Below, piece after piece: positions 48,821 through 59,724 of a DNA stretch of 64,000 bases (position 1 is the stretch's first letter; the number at the start of each line of letters is the position of its first letter). The stretch lies in the NCBI GenBank assembly GCA_002794785.1, contig NBBA01000001.1, forward strand, positions 4,898,001-4,962,000. The letters run 5' to 3'. The notes under the pieces are model-generated. The model ran no database searches, was not told where the DNA came from, and saw only the letters and a list, made by a program, of their open reading frames with translations. A program made the position numbers and the translations under genes. The DNA comes from Coniferiporia sulphurascens. Its lineage: Eukaryota; Basidiomycota; Agaricomycetes; Hymenochaetales; Hymenochaetaceae.

Positions 48821-48979
48821 GCCGATATTTCCGTACACGGGCAGCAAAGGTCTCAGGCAACTTTGTCAAGGCGAGCATAATGAACTTTGCAGCAAGAGGG
48901 AAAGGCGCGCCTCCATAGCACAGAAAGCGGAAGGAATTCTGAGTTGAGATATTTATGGCAGGGAGTGCGTATCAGACTC

Positions 48980-48985
48980 TATAAA
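48980..48985 (+). promoter_or_regulatory. TATA box of expansin-like gene 1
   Basis: A TATAAA hexamer lies 104 bases upstream of the ATG at 49084, at a distance typical for a highly expressed fungal secreted-protein gene. Confidence 0.5.
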
Positions 48986-49083
48986 GCTTCGCTGCTCGCG
49001 CCAACTAAATAGTCAGACCCAACAGCACACTCCCCTGCATTTAACGAGCAACTCACCCACCGTACTCAATCTACAGATTAAAA

Positions 49084-50056
49084 ATGATTCAAATCGTGAC
49101 CGCTCTCTTCGGTGCCTCTCTCCTCGGCGCCTCCCTCCCGCTTGCCGCCCATGCGAAGACCACTTCGGCCTCGAGCGCGAGCCCGACGGGTACTTTTACT
49201 AACGCTAGATTCACTTTTTACGATGCTGGACTGTAAGTTGATTAAGTGAATCGTTCTGGCCAGAAGTACATCTAACCGACTGATACGGATTTCACAGAGG
49301 TGCGTGCGGAGAAACGAACACTGGGAGCGACTTTGTGAGCATAGTAATTTATTCACCGGAGAGCTCCGCTGACCTTATTTCATAAGATCGTTGCCCTTAA
49401 TTCACAGGTAAGTATCGCTGCAATCGAGTAGCGGGCTCGTTTTAACTTGGATCTTTCAGCAATACGGAAAAGGTGAATATTGCAAAAAGGAGATTGACAT
49501 CACCTACAAGGGCAAGACACACGCTGCTACGATTATGGATGAGGTATTCCTTCCTCTGGTCTTACGAGAAAACCCAGTACTCTGATTACTCGTTCAATCT
49601 TTTCACTAGTGCCCGGGCTGTCCGTACGGGGGTCTTGATTTCTCAAAGAGCCTTTTTGACTACTTTGCTGACGAGTCTGTCGGAGTGATCACCGGCTCAT
49701 GGAGCTTCGCAGATGGGAGTGGGGGCACAAGCTTGAAATCAAATGGCACTGGTAACTCGACATCGTCTGGTCCCGCCAGTGGAGGATTGAGCCCGTCGGG
49801 CTCTGGCGATCCGTTTTTGTCGTCAGTCCCAACGGAGAAACCGACTCCCGTCGCGGGTGGTCCGTCGTCAGCCGTTACCGATGGTTTCTCAACGACGTTC
49901 CCGGCTGACTTCTCATCGGAGATACCACCAAACCCTTCTTCTACTGGATCCTCCGGTCACATTGGGAATTCCAGCCACTCTGGCCACTCCGGCCACTCAG
50001 GCTCGCATCACCATCATTCGGACTGCGGATGCTCTGCCTCTTCAAGCGCTGTTTGA
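49084..50056 (+). CDS. expansin-like secreted protein with Ser/Gly/His-rich tail
   Basis: Five exons give 245 residues. A signal peptide (MIQIVTALFGASLLGASLPLAAHA) is followed by a double-psi beta-barrel (RlpA/EG45-like) domain: TFYDAGLGACGETNTGSDFI, VALNSQQYGKGEYCKKEI, MDECPGCPYGGLDFSKSLF and GVITGSWSF. Fungal members are secreted, cysteine-linked proteins resembling the catalytic half of expansins and loosening or binding plant cell-wall polysaccharide, usually without hydrolysis. After residue 150 a low-complexity Ser/Thr/Pro/Gly linker leads to HSGHSGHSGSHHHHSDCGCS, a His-rich end that could bind metal. Exons are 49084-49232, 49298-49334, 49387-49407, 49460-49543 and 49610-50056. The third is a 21-nt microexon encoding IVALNSQ. 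Confidence 0.82.
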
Positions 50057-52895
50057 AGTGGTGTCCTGTTGTGTTGATAATATGTTCCTTAAGCAGGGGT
50101 GATTTGAAATATTTAGATACCTGTAATAAAGAAGTGAGTGGAGTTGAATCAGAGAACAGGTGTACAGAACGTGCCCTGGCGTTTACTTTCACGTAATCAG
50201 TAGCAAGTGCCGTTAGTAACGAAAGAGTACATCATGAATATTCTTGTAGGGCATTGGAATACAATCACAAATTGTTTTAGACCTTTGGATAAAATGGAGT
50301 AGTAAGACAATTGGCACCAAGTTCAAGTTGCACGCAGGGAAAACAATTCGGAAATCGCCGGGGCAATAGAGGAGAAATTCAAGCGGAGTTGAGGGGCGTT
50401 CCGCGTCCTTCCAAGCAGGGGACGACGATATACCTTATCTATCCACTTCATGCTACAAGCTTGCATTGATATTGCGATTATCCTCTTCTGCGAATACTCG
50501 GAAAATGCAAGCAAGATCTGATAAGCCTCATGTCCATCTTGTTGCTTGCTGTCGCGAGGCGTCACTTCGTTCTGAAAGCAGCAGGCTGTTTAATACTTGC
50601 TCATTTACTCGTTGTTTTCTGAGTGTTGAATGACTCGCATGATGGCGTGCGCAAATCGTGCTTTCTACATGAGGTGGTATCGTGGCCGTCTTATAAGCGG
50701 TCGATGTGTTGCTCCAATCGTTTGTGCAGTAAAGGGTTTTGTTTTTCGCTCTACGTGATGACCGCGTCCGAAGGCAGAGTCGTCAGCGCCTTTGCTTTTC
50801 TGCGATATCTTCGCTCTCTGTCAAACTCTATACCGACTGTGCGGATGGGTGGCGTTAGCTACACAGGCGTCTGTCTAACGTTCTGTCTACTGGCTGTTCT
50901 TTTCTGCGTTATTCTGTTCCTGAGAGAGGCTGGTCTTGGACAAACGGAAATTGCTTTGAGGCCACAGTCCTAGTGAGTATTTGACACGAGTCGTTCTGCG
51001 GGAATCTTATTGTTTTTGAAGTGAAGGCGCCCTCACCGAGGCCTGTGATTGCAAACTGCACGCGAGCTTCTCCTTGCCATTGCTGGACGCACGTACTTGT
51101 GATCCTTCAATACGTCTGGAGCTGTCTCCTGAACAGACAGACTCCGAAAATCGAAAGCACTTCACGCGTTTGACGGTAGGGTTTCTCCTAGAGCGCGATT
51201 CTGAAAAGTATATTGTTATGAAATCGCACGTATGCATCGTTTTGTGATAATATAATTGCGTATTTTGTGGGCTGATGGTCTCGTTTCTTAGGCTATATAC
51301 GCCCCTGCGGCTTGGGTTTCGGTACCCTTGGTTTCTGTCATGCTGAGCGGAAGTAAGGAACCATATAGAGGCACAATCGCTCTAGACATGGAAGGACACG
51401 AGACGGCTGGACATAGAAGAGTAGTTTCCATGCGTCTCTTGTGCAAAGAACGGCGCTCATAAATATGTACGTGCGCATCCGTTTTCATTATTCACATTGT
51501 TCAAATATTTCCATCTCTCTTTGGCAACACCATCACGAATATTCTGAAGGTTGAGCGCGTGGCTTTACGCTTATATGCCCCTTGGGAGGGAACAATCCAG
51601 CCTGACTGTTATTTGAAAACGCTTTTTATTTGTTATTTCTGCCGGGCTGTTTGTGCCAAAATTGTATTTCGGTCATGATGAATACGGGAAAGGGGCAGCG
51701 CCCGTACCTTGTACGATTTGACGAACTTTTTTGATTTAATCTTTTTTATATCCTCGGTTTTCTATGGGAGTTCCAGGCGTTCTAAACTCCAGCTGCGCAC
51801 GACAATAATGGCGGTCGAAGGCGGAGTCCGACAAAAAAATCACTAAAACGCACAAGTAATCAAACGAACTCTCGTACTCTCGAGATAGTTTAGAAATGCC
51901 GCATGTCGTAAATGGTAAGTCCCTGTGCGCACGTCTTCTCTTGGGTAGTACACTAAAAAACCGTAGAGAGCGGATGAATGTCTTGCATACAGTTTTCCCA
52001 GAGCTTCAACGCATCTAATTTATACTCTGGGTCGTTGCCAAGGGTCGGCCTGTGATAATCACTATCTCATGAAACTGGCGGAAATCGGGCTGATTGCCGT
52101 ACGGCGGGTGCACGGCCCCGGGGAACATCAGGGATACACATGTTCTGAAGCCAAGCCCCGTCTCACATCTGAAACTGAGTACCTGAGTAAATTGCGCTCA
52201 GCCACATGGACCTCGTCCGTCGACCATCAGACAGCTGGCCCTGAGGCTGTAGCCACCGGAATTCACGGCCTCGACGTTGAACTGTGTGCATAGTACAAAT
52301 GAGGTCTGCCATCCTATTGTTGCATTTCGAAGCGTACACTTGTGGGTCGCGCCCGATATAATCTTTTCTCCCTAGATATCTGGCGGTGACGCCATGGGTA
52401 ACGTGTGCGACGCAAAGTGTTTACGCTAATTATGACACTGCCATTCCACCGCGAAGTCTTGTCTTAACAATCCGAAATCTCTTTGGAGCCACAATCGAAT
52501 CACAAGTGATGATCAATGCGGTACCATTTACTTCAAACTTTTCATTTCTGCCTATGGATATACGAATGAGGGCAATTCCTGAGGTACTCAGTGTCATTGC
52601 CAGAGTACAGGATTCAAGGTCCGCGGACATCTCTCTCATTTGCGATCATGATGGATCAACTTCCCCTTGCTGACGTGTCCGGCGCTGAACACCTTGTGCA
52701 TGCGGCGTCCATATTCACCAGCATTGTTTCCAGTGTTTTTCAAAAGTCAAAAAAAACTTGGGCTGAGAATGCGTATATAAAACTGAGGGCAGTTGGCAGT
52801 TGAAAGTAAGTTAATATTCGCTCGTTGATCGCAGCAAATCTCTCCCCTCCCTCCCTCGACTCCGCTCCTTAGCAGCTTCAAGACTGATTCCGAGT
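50057..52895. other. 2.8 kb gap between the two expansin-like genes
   Basis: No recognised gene. Two unspliced open frames (52069-52293 and 52386-52673, plus strand) have a protein-like composition but no known motif, and short frames occur on the minus strand. A polymorphic or decayed gene cannot be excluded. The right end carries the promoter of the second expansin-like gene. Confidence 0.35.
52774..52782 (+). promoter_or_regulatory. TATA box of expansin-like gene 2
   Basis: TATATAAAA lies 122 bases before the ATG at 52896, followed by a pyrimidine-rich leader with repeated ctccct, typical of strong fungal promoters. Confidence 0.55.
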
Positions 52896-53557
52896 ATGCG
52901 CTTCTCGGCCCACTTCGTTCCTTCCCTCCTCCCGTTCCTTCTTTCCGTATCCACCGCTGCCACCCCCGTAAAACTTGGTGCAGGATCTTTTGAGCTCAAC
53001 ACCTCGACGCAAGTCGTCGATTTGAAGGAACACTCATTTGATGATGCGAGACTCACATGGTATGACATTGACGTGGGATAGTAAGCATATCTTAAGCTGT
53101 CTCACCCGTCACCCTGCACTGAACGACGTAAATAGCACTGCCTGTGGCAATATGTACCTGGATAGTGACTTTGTGAGTGTCTCAACGCAGCTCAAGCTCT
53201 TCCGCACGAACTGACGCATTTCAAAGGTCGTCGCTTTAAACAGCCAAGTTAGTTCACAAATCACGTCTTCAATCCCGAAACTAAACGACCCTACTACTAG
53301 CAATTTGGGACAGGATATCCAGGACCAAACTGCTTCCGTAACATCACCATCACCGTCGGCACTCAAAGTGCCATAGCGCAAATTGTGGACAATGTGCGTG
53401 CTTCCTTACCCTAAGGAAGACCTTTCCCTTGCTAAGTCGCTCTCGTGAAAAGTGCCCCGGCTGCCCGTACGGTGGTCTCGACCTCACTTCTGGCCTCTTC
53501 GGGTACTTCGCGTCCACGGATTTGGGCGTTCTCACTGGCTCTTGGGATTTTAATTGA
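52896..53557 (+). CDS. expansin-like secreted protein, short paralogue
   Basis: Five exons give 146 residues. A signal peptide (MRFSAHFVPSLLPFLLSVSTAA) precedes a propeptide-like segment and a double-psi beta-barrel domain: LTWYDIDVGYTACGNMYLDS, DFVVALNSQQFGTGYPGPNC, VDNCPGCPYGGLDLTSGLFG and the end GVLTGSWDFN. It is a paralogue of the gene at 49084-50056, sharing CPGCPYGGLD, the intron positions and a 21-nt microexon (53227-53247, VVALNSQ), but lacks the long Ser/Gly/His-rich tail. Exons are 52896-53080, 53136-53172, 53227-53247, 53301-53393 and 53453-53557. Confidence 0.83.
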
Positions 53558-53973
53558 GGTGTACCACCATAGAATGTAAAGTAGAAGTCAGATTTTGTTG
53601 TAGTTCTTTGGGGTCTGAGGCGGTGGAAACTGTATAGAGTGTGTACTTAAACTTCTGCGATGTCAATAATGCACCCAATCCAGTAGGTGTTGAGTTTTCA
53701 GTCCGGCGTTTCCTCAGGGACCGTTTCTCGTCCCGGTGGCAGTATCCATGAGCTTCGCCATAACTCTTTGATGCCAAGACATCATGATCTACGCTACAGC
53801 AGAAGAGTCTTCCGCGCTTGTGTATGCTTATTAATAAGCCTTCCAAAGGGCTTCCCGCGATCGTGTTTTCCTCGAAGTGGGTTGCGGCTTTGCGGGACTC
53901 GAGAAATATGGTGTCAGCCGGTAAGCGCACCTTTGATGATCATACGGATACGGGATGCCTGTATACATGGTAA
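53558..53973. other. spacer between expansin-like gene 2 and retrotransposon
   Basis: The 3' flank of the expansin-like gene, ending at the 5-bp target duplication of the retrotransposon. No other feature is supported. Confidence 0.5.
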
Positions 53974-53978
53974 GTTAG
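53974..53978. repeat. target-site duplication, left copy (GTTAG)
   Basis: The five bases GTTAG immediately precede the left LTR and recur directly after the right LTR at 59982-59986. This is the staggered-cut duplication made by the retroviral-type integrase. Confidence 0.85.
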
Positions 53979-54235
53979 TCTTAAAATCTACACACGTTGT
54001 GGTAGACGATGAGGTGCAGTGGTGAAGTTCAGGCAAGGTGGGTTATCAGCGTAAACCGATGTATTTCTAGGGCGAGACCAGCTCCCCTTATATACACGTT
54101 CCGTGGGCTAGTACTACTATAACTAACTAGCTCTTATATCATATGGTGTTATCATTGTGTTATCATTCACTTAGTAAGGTGGTTGTTCATATGACCATGT
54201 ACTATATTTATATTGTTCGTTATATTTATTTAATA
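53979..54235 (-). repeat. copia LTR, 3' copy in element orientation
   Basis: 257 bp, reading tcttaaaatc at its left border and tttatttaata at its right border on the plus strand. It matches the copy at 59725-59981 except for 11 transitions. Confidence 0.92.
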
Positions 54236-54252
54236 CTCCCCTTCAAACTTTT
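54236..54252 (-). other. polypurine tract of copia element
   Basis: On the minus strand the bases just inside the 3' LTR read AAAAGTTTGAAGGGGAG, a purine-rich tract placed where plus-strand DNA synthesis is primed in LTR elements. Confidence 0.7.
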
Positions 54253-54791
54253 ACTAGGCGGAGTAGACTTGTAAAATGTTTGATTAATTCGATCGTTAGC
54301 GCTTTCGTCATAATATCAGCCTTTTGCTGTCCAGTTGGAATATATGAAACTGATATGGTTTCATTTTCAATATAATCTTGTAAAAAATCTTTTCGTATAT
54401 CTATGTGTTTTGTTCGTTGCCTATATTTTTGTTCTGTTGAATTTACTATAGTTATGGCTGCTTGATTGTTGCATAATATTTTCGTAGGTGTATCCAAGGT
54501 CTGCAGTACCTCTTCAACCAGTCTTCGTAGCCATATAGCTTCTTTTACTCCATGAGTTAAAGCTTGTAATTCCGCTTCGCATACTGATAATGACACTAAT
54601 TCTTGTTTTTTACTTGACCATGATGTCGTTGCGTTTCCTATTTGGAATATATATCCAGATATTGCTTTATGGCCTTCTTGTGTCATTCCGTCGGCATCGG
54701 TATATCCAATTAACTCGATTGGTTCTTTTCCTCCGAGTATTAACCAATAGTCGTTTGTTCCTTTCAAATATTTGAAACAGTGTTTTACTGC

Positions 54792-54796
54792 ATTAT
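54792..54796. repeat. target-site duplication of nested solo LTR, left (ATTAT)
   Basis: ATTAT precedes the solo LTR and is repeated at 55357-55361. Only one copy is needed to restore the host element's frame. Confidence 0.8.
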
Positions 54797-55356
54797 TGTT
54801 AAGCTCAACGGTTTACGCGGTGATCGATGTCGGGGCTTCCTGATCGTCGGGACTGATGGTACGGCAATGGGGCTTCCTAGATGTCGTAAGTCGAGGGTGA
54901 TCGTCGGTGGGGCTTCCTGATCGACGATGTGGACACGGTAGGCTTCTATAGCGAGTCGGGTTACGACAAAGCGACTAATGGCCAAGTGGCACACAGTAGA
55001 CTGGTGGTAGCAGATAATGGGCTTGTATGAACAAAGAGCACAAGCTTAGGGCTTGTGCTACTGAAGTTACATGCTTATATGCTACTCTATGTGTTTGTTA
55101 CTGTAGCGACTTGGTTAGGTATGTTTACCAGCCTATGGAAGGGCATGGAAACACAAGGAAGGCCTTGGTAATACAAGTACGGTGATCAGTAAGCAAAGCA
55201 CATCATGATGATGCGATAAGGTGTCATCATGGCGTCTTATGGTGTGGGGTAAATAAGGATGAGTAAGACAGAGAAATGGGGGAGTTGCGCTGACTGATGA
55301 TGATGAAGAGGAAGTGAGTCAGCGCAAAATAGGGAAAGTAAAGGAAAATTGTAACA
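54797..55356. mobile_element. nested solo LTR inserted in copia RT-RNase H
   Basis: A 560-bp insertion starting TGTTA and ending TAACA, flanked by the 5-bp duplication ATTAT. This is the structure of a solo LTR left after recombination between the two LTRs of another retrotransposon. It splits the copia coding sequence between IEHYN and AVKHCFKYLKG. Removing it with one duplicated copy restores the frame exactly. It contains three copies of ggggcttcct at 54832, 54869 and 54909. The superfamily (Ty3 or copia) cannot be told from the LTR alone, and its GC content differs from the host element. Confidence 0.85.
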
Positions 55357-55361
55357 ATTAT
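55357..55361. repeat. target-site duplication of nested solo LTR, right (ATTAT)
   Basis: Second copy of ATTAT, directly after the TAACA end of the solo LTR. Confidence 0.8.
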
Positions 55362-58300
55362 AGTGTTCAATACTAGGTTTATTTAAATGCCTAGCAAATT
55401 GACCTGTTGCGAATGATATGTCAGGTCTCGTACAATCTGCTGCATATCGTAATGCTCCAACCATGTTCATATATGGTATTTGATTCATGAAGTTTAATTC
55501 TTCATTAGTTGGGTTTTCAAGTGATTTTAACACTTGACCAGGTGTCATTGGTGTTCGTACCATTGCAGCGTCTTTTAATTTATATTTTTCTATGATATTA
55601 TCAATATAATGTTTTTGTCTTAGTTTGATTATTCTTTCTTCTCGGTTTCTTTCAATTTCAATACCGAGTAACCAATGTATGTCGTTTCCGTCAGTGAATT
55701 TTACATGTTTTCCAATTTCGTCTTTAAAGGCTTTTATTATTAATAAATTTAAGCCACATATAGTTATGTCGTCAACATGTATGAATAGTATTAGGATTGT
55801 TTTTCCTTTTACTTTTCTTAGGAATACTGCATTATCTTGGACTGCTCGTGTTAGTCCTATTCCTATTAATATTTCTGATAATTTTTTATACCATCGTCTC
55901 CCTGCTTGTTTTAATCCATATAAGGCTTTGTTTAATTTTAAAACTTGTCCAGGTTTTATTTCGATTAAATTTCCTGGAGGTGCTTTTATATATATATTTT
56001 CGTTTTTATCTAGTTCACCATATAAGTAAGCTGATTTTATATCGATTTGGTGAATCTCGTAATTGTTTGTTGCACTCCAACTTAATATAGTTCTTACTGT
56101 GGCTAATCGTGCCACTGGAGCGAATGTGTCATTTGAATAGTAGTCTATGCCTTCTTTCTGGGCAAATCCTTGAACTACTAGTCTTGCTTTGTAATGTTCT
56201 ATTTCTCCATTTGCCAATCTTTTTGTTTTATAAACAAATCTTGTTCCGATTATATTTGCTTCTTTTGGTGGATCAATGATTTTCCACGTAGATCTTTCGA
56301 TTAACGTTTTTATTTCTTCTTTCATTGCCGATATCCACTGATTTGCGTCAATTCTATTGATCGCTTGTTGATATGAATTAGGATCGCCTATTAATTCCGT
56401 ATTGAATTGATTAAATTCCGTAAGATAAGCGACTGTATTTTGTTCATCAAAGTTTAGACCTAATGATCGTTTTGTTGGTTTAATAGTTCTTATTGGTCTT
56501 TCATTTGTTAATTCTTTTATTTGCTCGTTTTGTTTTTCTGTTATATTCTCCCCTTCAATTTTAGATGGTGGAGAATCTAAAAATTGTAGATTTCGTTCTA
56601 CTGTAATTTTTCTGTTATGATAGGTTCTATGACCTTTACTTTCTTTGTCGAATCCTAGCCATTGTGCATATTTTCCTTTTGGTTGTAATTTATTAACGTC
56701 TTCTTGTCGTATAATGCAATATTGACCGAATTCTTTTAGATCATCGATGTTATAATTTTCGTTATATCATTTAAAATATGGTGTTTTAAAATCAATAGCG
56801 CTCTTTGGCGTTCTATTGTAAACGTAAGTACTGTACTTTACAGCTTCTCCCCATAGACTGGGTGGTAATTTTGCTTGTAACAGATTTACTCGTGTATTAT
56901 TTAAAATTGTTTGATGTGATCGTTCTGCTACTCCATTTTGTTGTGGCGTATCGTGAACAGTCAGCTTTCGTATTGTTCCATGTTTTTCTAAATATTCAGT
57001 GAATTGTTTACTTAAAAACACTGTATCGTTGTCACTTTGTAGTATTTTTATTTTTATATTAAATTGTGTATTGAGCATAGTAGCCCAAGTCGTATAAGCA
57101 TTTAAGCCTTCGTCTTTTGTTTTTAATAAAATCATTTTTATCCATCTTGTAGCATCGTCTACCAGTGTTAGAAGATATTTATATCCTCCTATAGCATGTG
57201 TGGATGCTGGACCCCATATGTCCATATGTATATGATCGCCAAATTTTTCGGCTAAATTTGAAATACATAATTTTGGGATTTGCATTCTTTTTATATTTGC
57301 TTCTATGCAGATTGTGCATTGAGTTTCGTCGTAATTTGATATTTTATTATTTGTAATTTGATCTTCTTTTAATAATCATTTTATGTAAGCATAACTTATA
57401 TGCCCGAGTTTTTTGTGAAGTTCAAATAATGTTACATTTTTTGTAGCCGCTTGTACATCATTGTTAAATATACTATACAATCCATTTTTATTTAAGATTA
57501 TTCCGCATAAAGATCCATTAGGATACTTTATTGTGCATTTGTTTTCTTTATAAATAAATTTGTAACTGTCTTGACATAGAAGTCCTTGAGAGACTAATGT
57601 CATATTCATTTTAGGATTGTAGTATACGTTTGATAATATTATGACACTTACCGAGTGTCCGTCGGGGATGTAAAGCTTAAGATCCCCTACTATGTTCGCC
57701 ATAAACGTTGTTTTATTTGCGGCCGTTATCGTGATTGCATCGGTTTTGTAAGTATTTCGTAATCGATTTAGGTATGGTGTTAGATGTATCGTTGCACCAG
57801 TATCAATTATATCCATTGAGGAATAAATATTGTTAGCAAATTTTTCTGTTGTTATAGCGTTAATGCTTATGTTTAAATTGTTGTCATCCACGTCTTCCAT
57901 GGCACTATCGTAATTTCCGATTTTGTCAAGGAAGTCGTTATACAAATATATTGGGAATTCTCCCATGTCGAAATCGTTGTCATCGATTTCGGTTATGAAG
58001 GCGCCAATTTCGCCTTGGCCAATTATGGCACTTAACTCGATTCAAGAGCTCGATGCTATGTTTGTTGCTGCTGCTGATGCTGCGGTATGTTTAGCCTGGG
58101 CCACACTTGCCCCAGTCGTTGTCGGTGCCGCTGACGCACCCGTTTCCTTCCCTTTTCCTTTGTCATCGTTCGCGTCCTCTTTTTTCTTCTGAGCTGCCTT
58201 CGTCCATTCCGTTTTTGGCACCCAGCAGTCTCGACTAAAGTGCCCTAGTTTGTTACAATTATAGCACTTAATAATGTGTGATTGTTGGTTAGGGGAATAT

Positions 58301-59709
58301 CCCCCTCATCCTCGTCCTCGTATGTATCCGCCACGGCCCCTATAGCCGCGACCTCGTGGTTGTACTCCGCGGCTGTTACCGCGTCTGTGGCCCCTAAAAT
58401 AGGGGTGGTTCCGCTCGTCCTTGGGCAGGTGGTTAGCCGCCGCTCCTGTCCTCTGGTGATTTTTACGCCACCCCTCAAAGGCGTTTCTCAATGCCGTTAG
58501 TAGGAATTGAGGGGTTAGTTCAATTTCATCTTTGTCTGGATTCGTTTCGTTGATTGTTTTAATATATAACTCTCTCTGCGTGAGTACGTATTGATATTGT
58601 TCGGGCGTTGCCCGCATAATAGCCGATATATATGTCGACTCTGAAACTTTTACCCCTTGGGCTATGAGTTCCTCGTATTTATTGCTGAGGTTATCGAGTG
58701 TTCCATCGAAATGGCTGACATGACCTCTGATATCAAAAAGGGCAGCCTCATTAAAGCCCTTTGTAATTGTTGTCTGGACGTTATATTGTCCGTCAAGCGC
58801 TTTGAGTAGCGCTGGAATATCTTTGTTAAAATTAAGATAATAAGCCAATATTTTGTCGGGCATAGTGCGCATAATGCCATTATATAAAGCGCTTGATATA
58901 CCAGCCTCTCCAGTTCCTGGGGAGTTAGTGAGCAAGTTACCGTAACCTGCACTTTCGATGGCGCTGCGGACTCTGTAATTCCAGAGTTTATAGTTTCGGT
59001 GCCCGTCGAGTTTCTCAATTCCATTGAAGAATTTCTGGAGTTCCGCGAGTTTAGTTGCCATACTCGGTTCATCTTCCTCGGTATCGTTAGCGTCTGAATC
59101 GTCAGGATCAGATGGTTCTGATGGCTCACGTGATGGGTTATTTTTGGATTCTTCGGAGTTTTCTTCTTCATTATCTTTTTTATCGTCGTCTTCTTTCTTA
59201 TTGCTTTCTTCTTCTGGCTTAATATAAGGGTTATCAATTTTAAATTGAGCTTTTTCATTTGGATCTGATATGCCCAAATACATACTTATTCAATATCCTA
59301 TTTCGGATGATTTTCCTTGATCTGATATTCCTAAATCTTTAGCGTGATTCGTTAGTTCCATTTTATAATCAGTTCTTATTTTTAATTTTTCGTCTTTGGT
59401 AGAGTTATCATACCTGTTTATTTGGTCTTGTATTTGTTGTTCCGTTCCGTTAATAGGTATTTGTCTTAGGTTACATTGAAGTATTAGGTCAACTAACCTT
59501 TTGCTATCTTTAGCTTTTTGAATTTTTTCTTCGAGTTCTTCTATAGTAGATGACTGTGTATACATTATTTTTAGTTCGTTAGCTATTATTCGTAATTCTG
59601 ATAATTTTTGCAAACGTGTTTGCTCACAAGTGTTTGGTTTCTGTCTGTCAGACATAGTTTCATTATTTGAGGATTTATAAATTCGTTAATCGTTTCGTTA
59701 GTTGTAGAG

Positions 59710-59724
59710 TCAAGGCTCATAACC
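59710..59724 (-). other. primer binding site of copia element
   Basis: Immediately inside the 5' LTR the minus strand reads GGTTATGAGCCTTGA. GGTTATGAGCC is complementary to the anticodon stem-loop of initiator tRNA-Met (GGCTCATAACC), not to a tRNA 3' end, suggesting half-tRNA priming as known for Drosophila copia. Confidence 0.6.

Larger units (their letters stand above)
48301..49083. other. spacer between phosphoglycerate mutase and expansin-like gene
   Basis: A 783-base interval holding a possible two-exon microprotein (48611-48820) and a TATA-like element just upstream of the secreted protein gene. Otherwise unassigned. Confidence 0.4.
54243..59655 (-). pseudogene. copia gag-pol polyprotein, disabled by five TGA stops and an insertion
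   Basis: All coding segments lie in one minus-strand frame from the ATG at 59655 to the stop at 54243. The total is 4,848 nt once the solo LTR and its duplicated 5 bp are set aside. In order there are a gag with an RGRGYRGRGG basic region, a CCHC knuckle (CYNCNKLGHFSRDC), a protease site (IIDTGATIHLTP), a GAG-pre-integrase segment (FELHKKLGHISYAYIK), integrase blocks (HMDIWGPASTHAIGGYKYL, PQQNGVAERSHQTILNNTR), reverse transcriptase with LFIHVDDITICG, and RNase H (IGYTDADG, SVCEAELQALTHGV). Stops fall at 59290-59292, 58306-58308, 58042-58044, 57376-57378 and 56767-56769, and all are TGA. The usual CDNQ of RNase H reads CNNQ, losing a catalytic Asp. Confidence 0.93.

Noticed and set aside
55625..56090. 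Plus-strand frames inside the retrotransposon
   Set aside because: Leu/Ile/Phe-rich antisense shadows of the AT-rich reverse transcriptase region on the minus strand.
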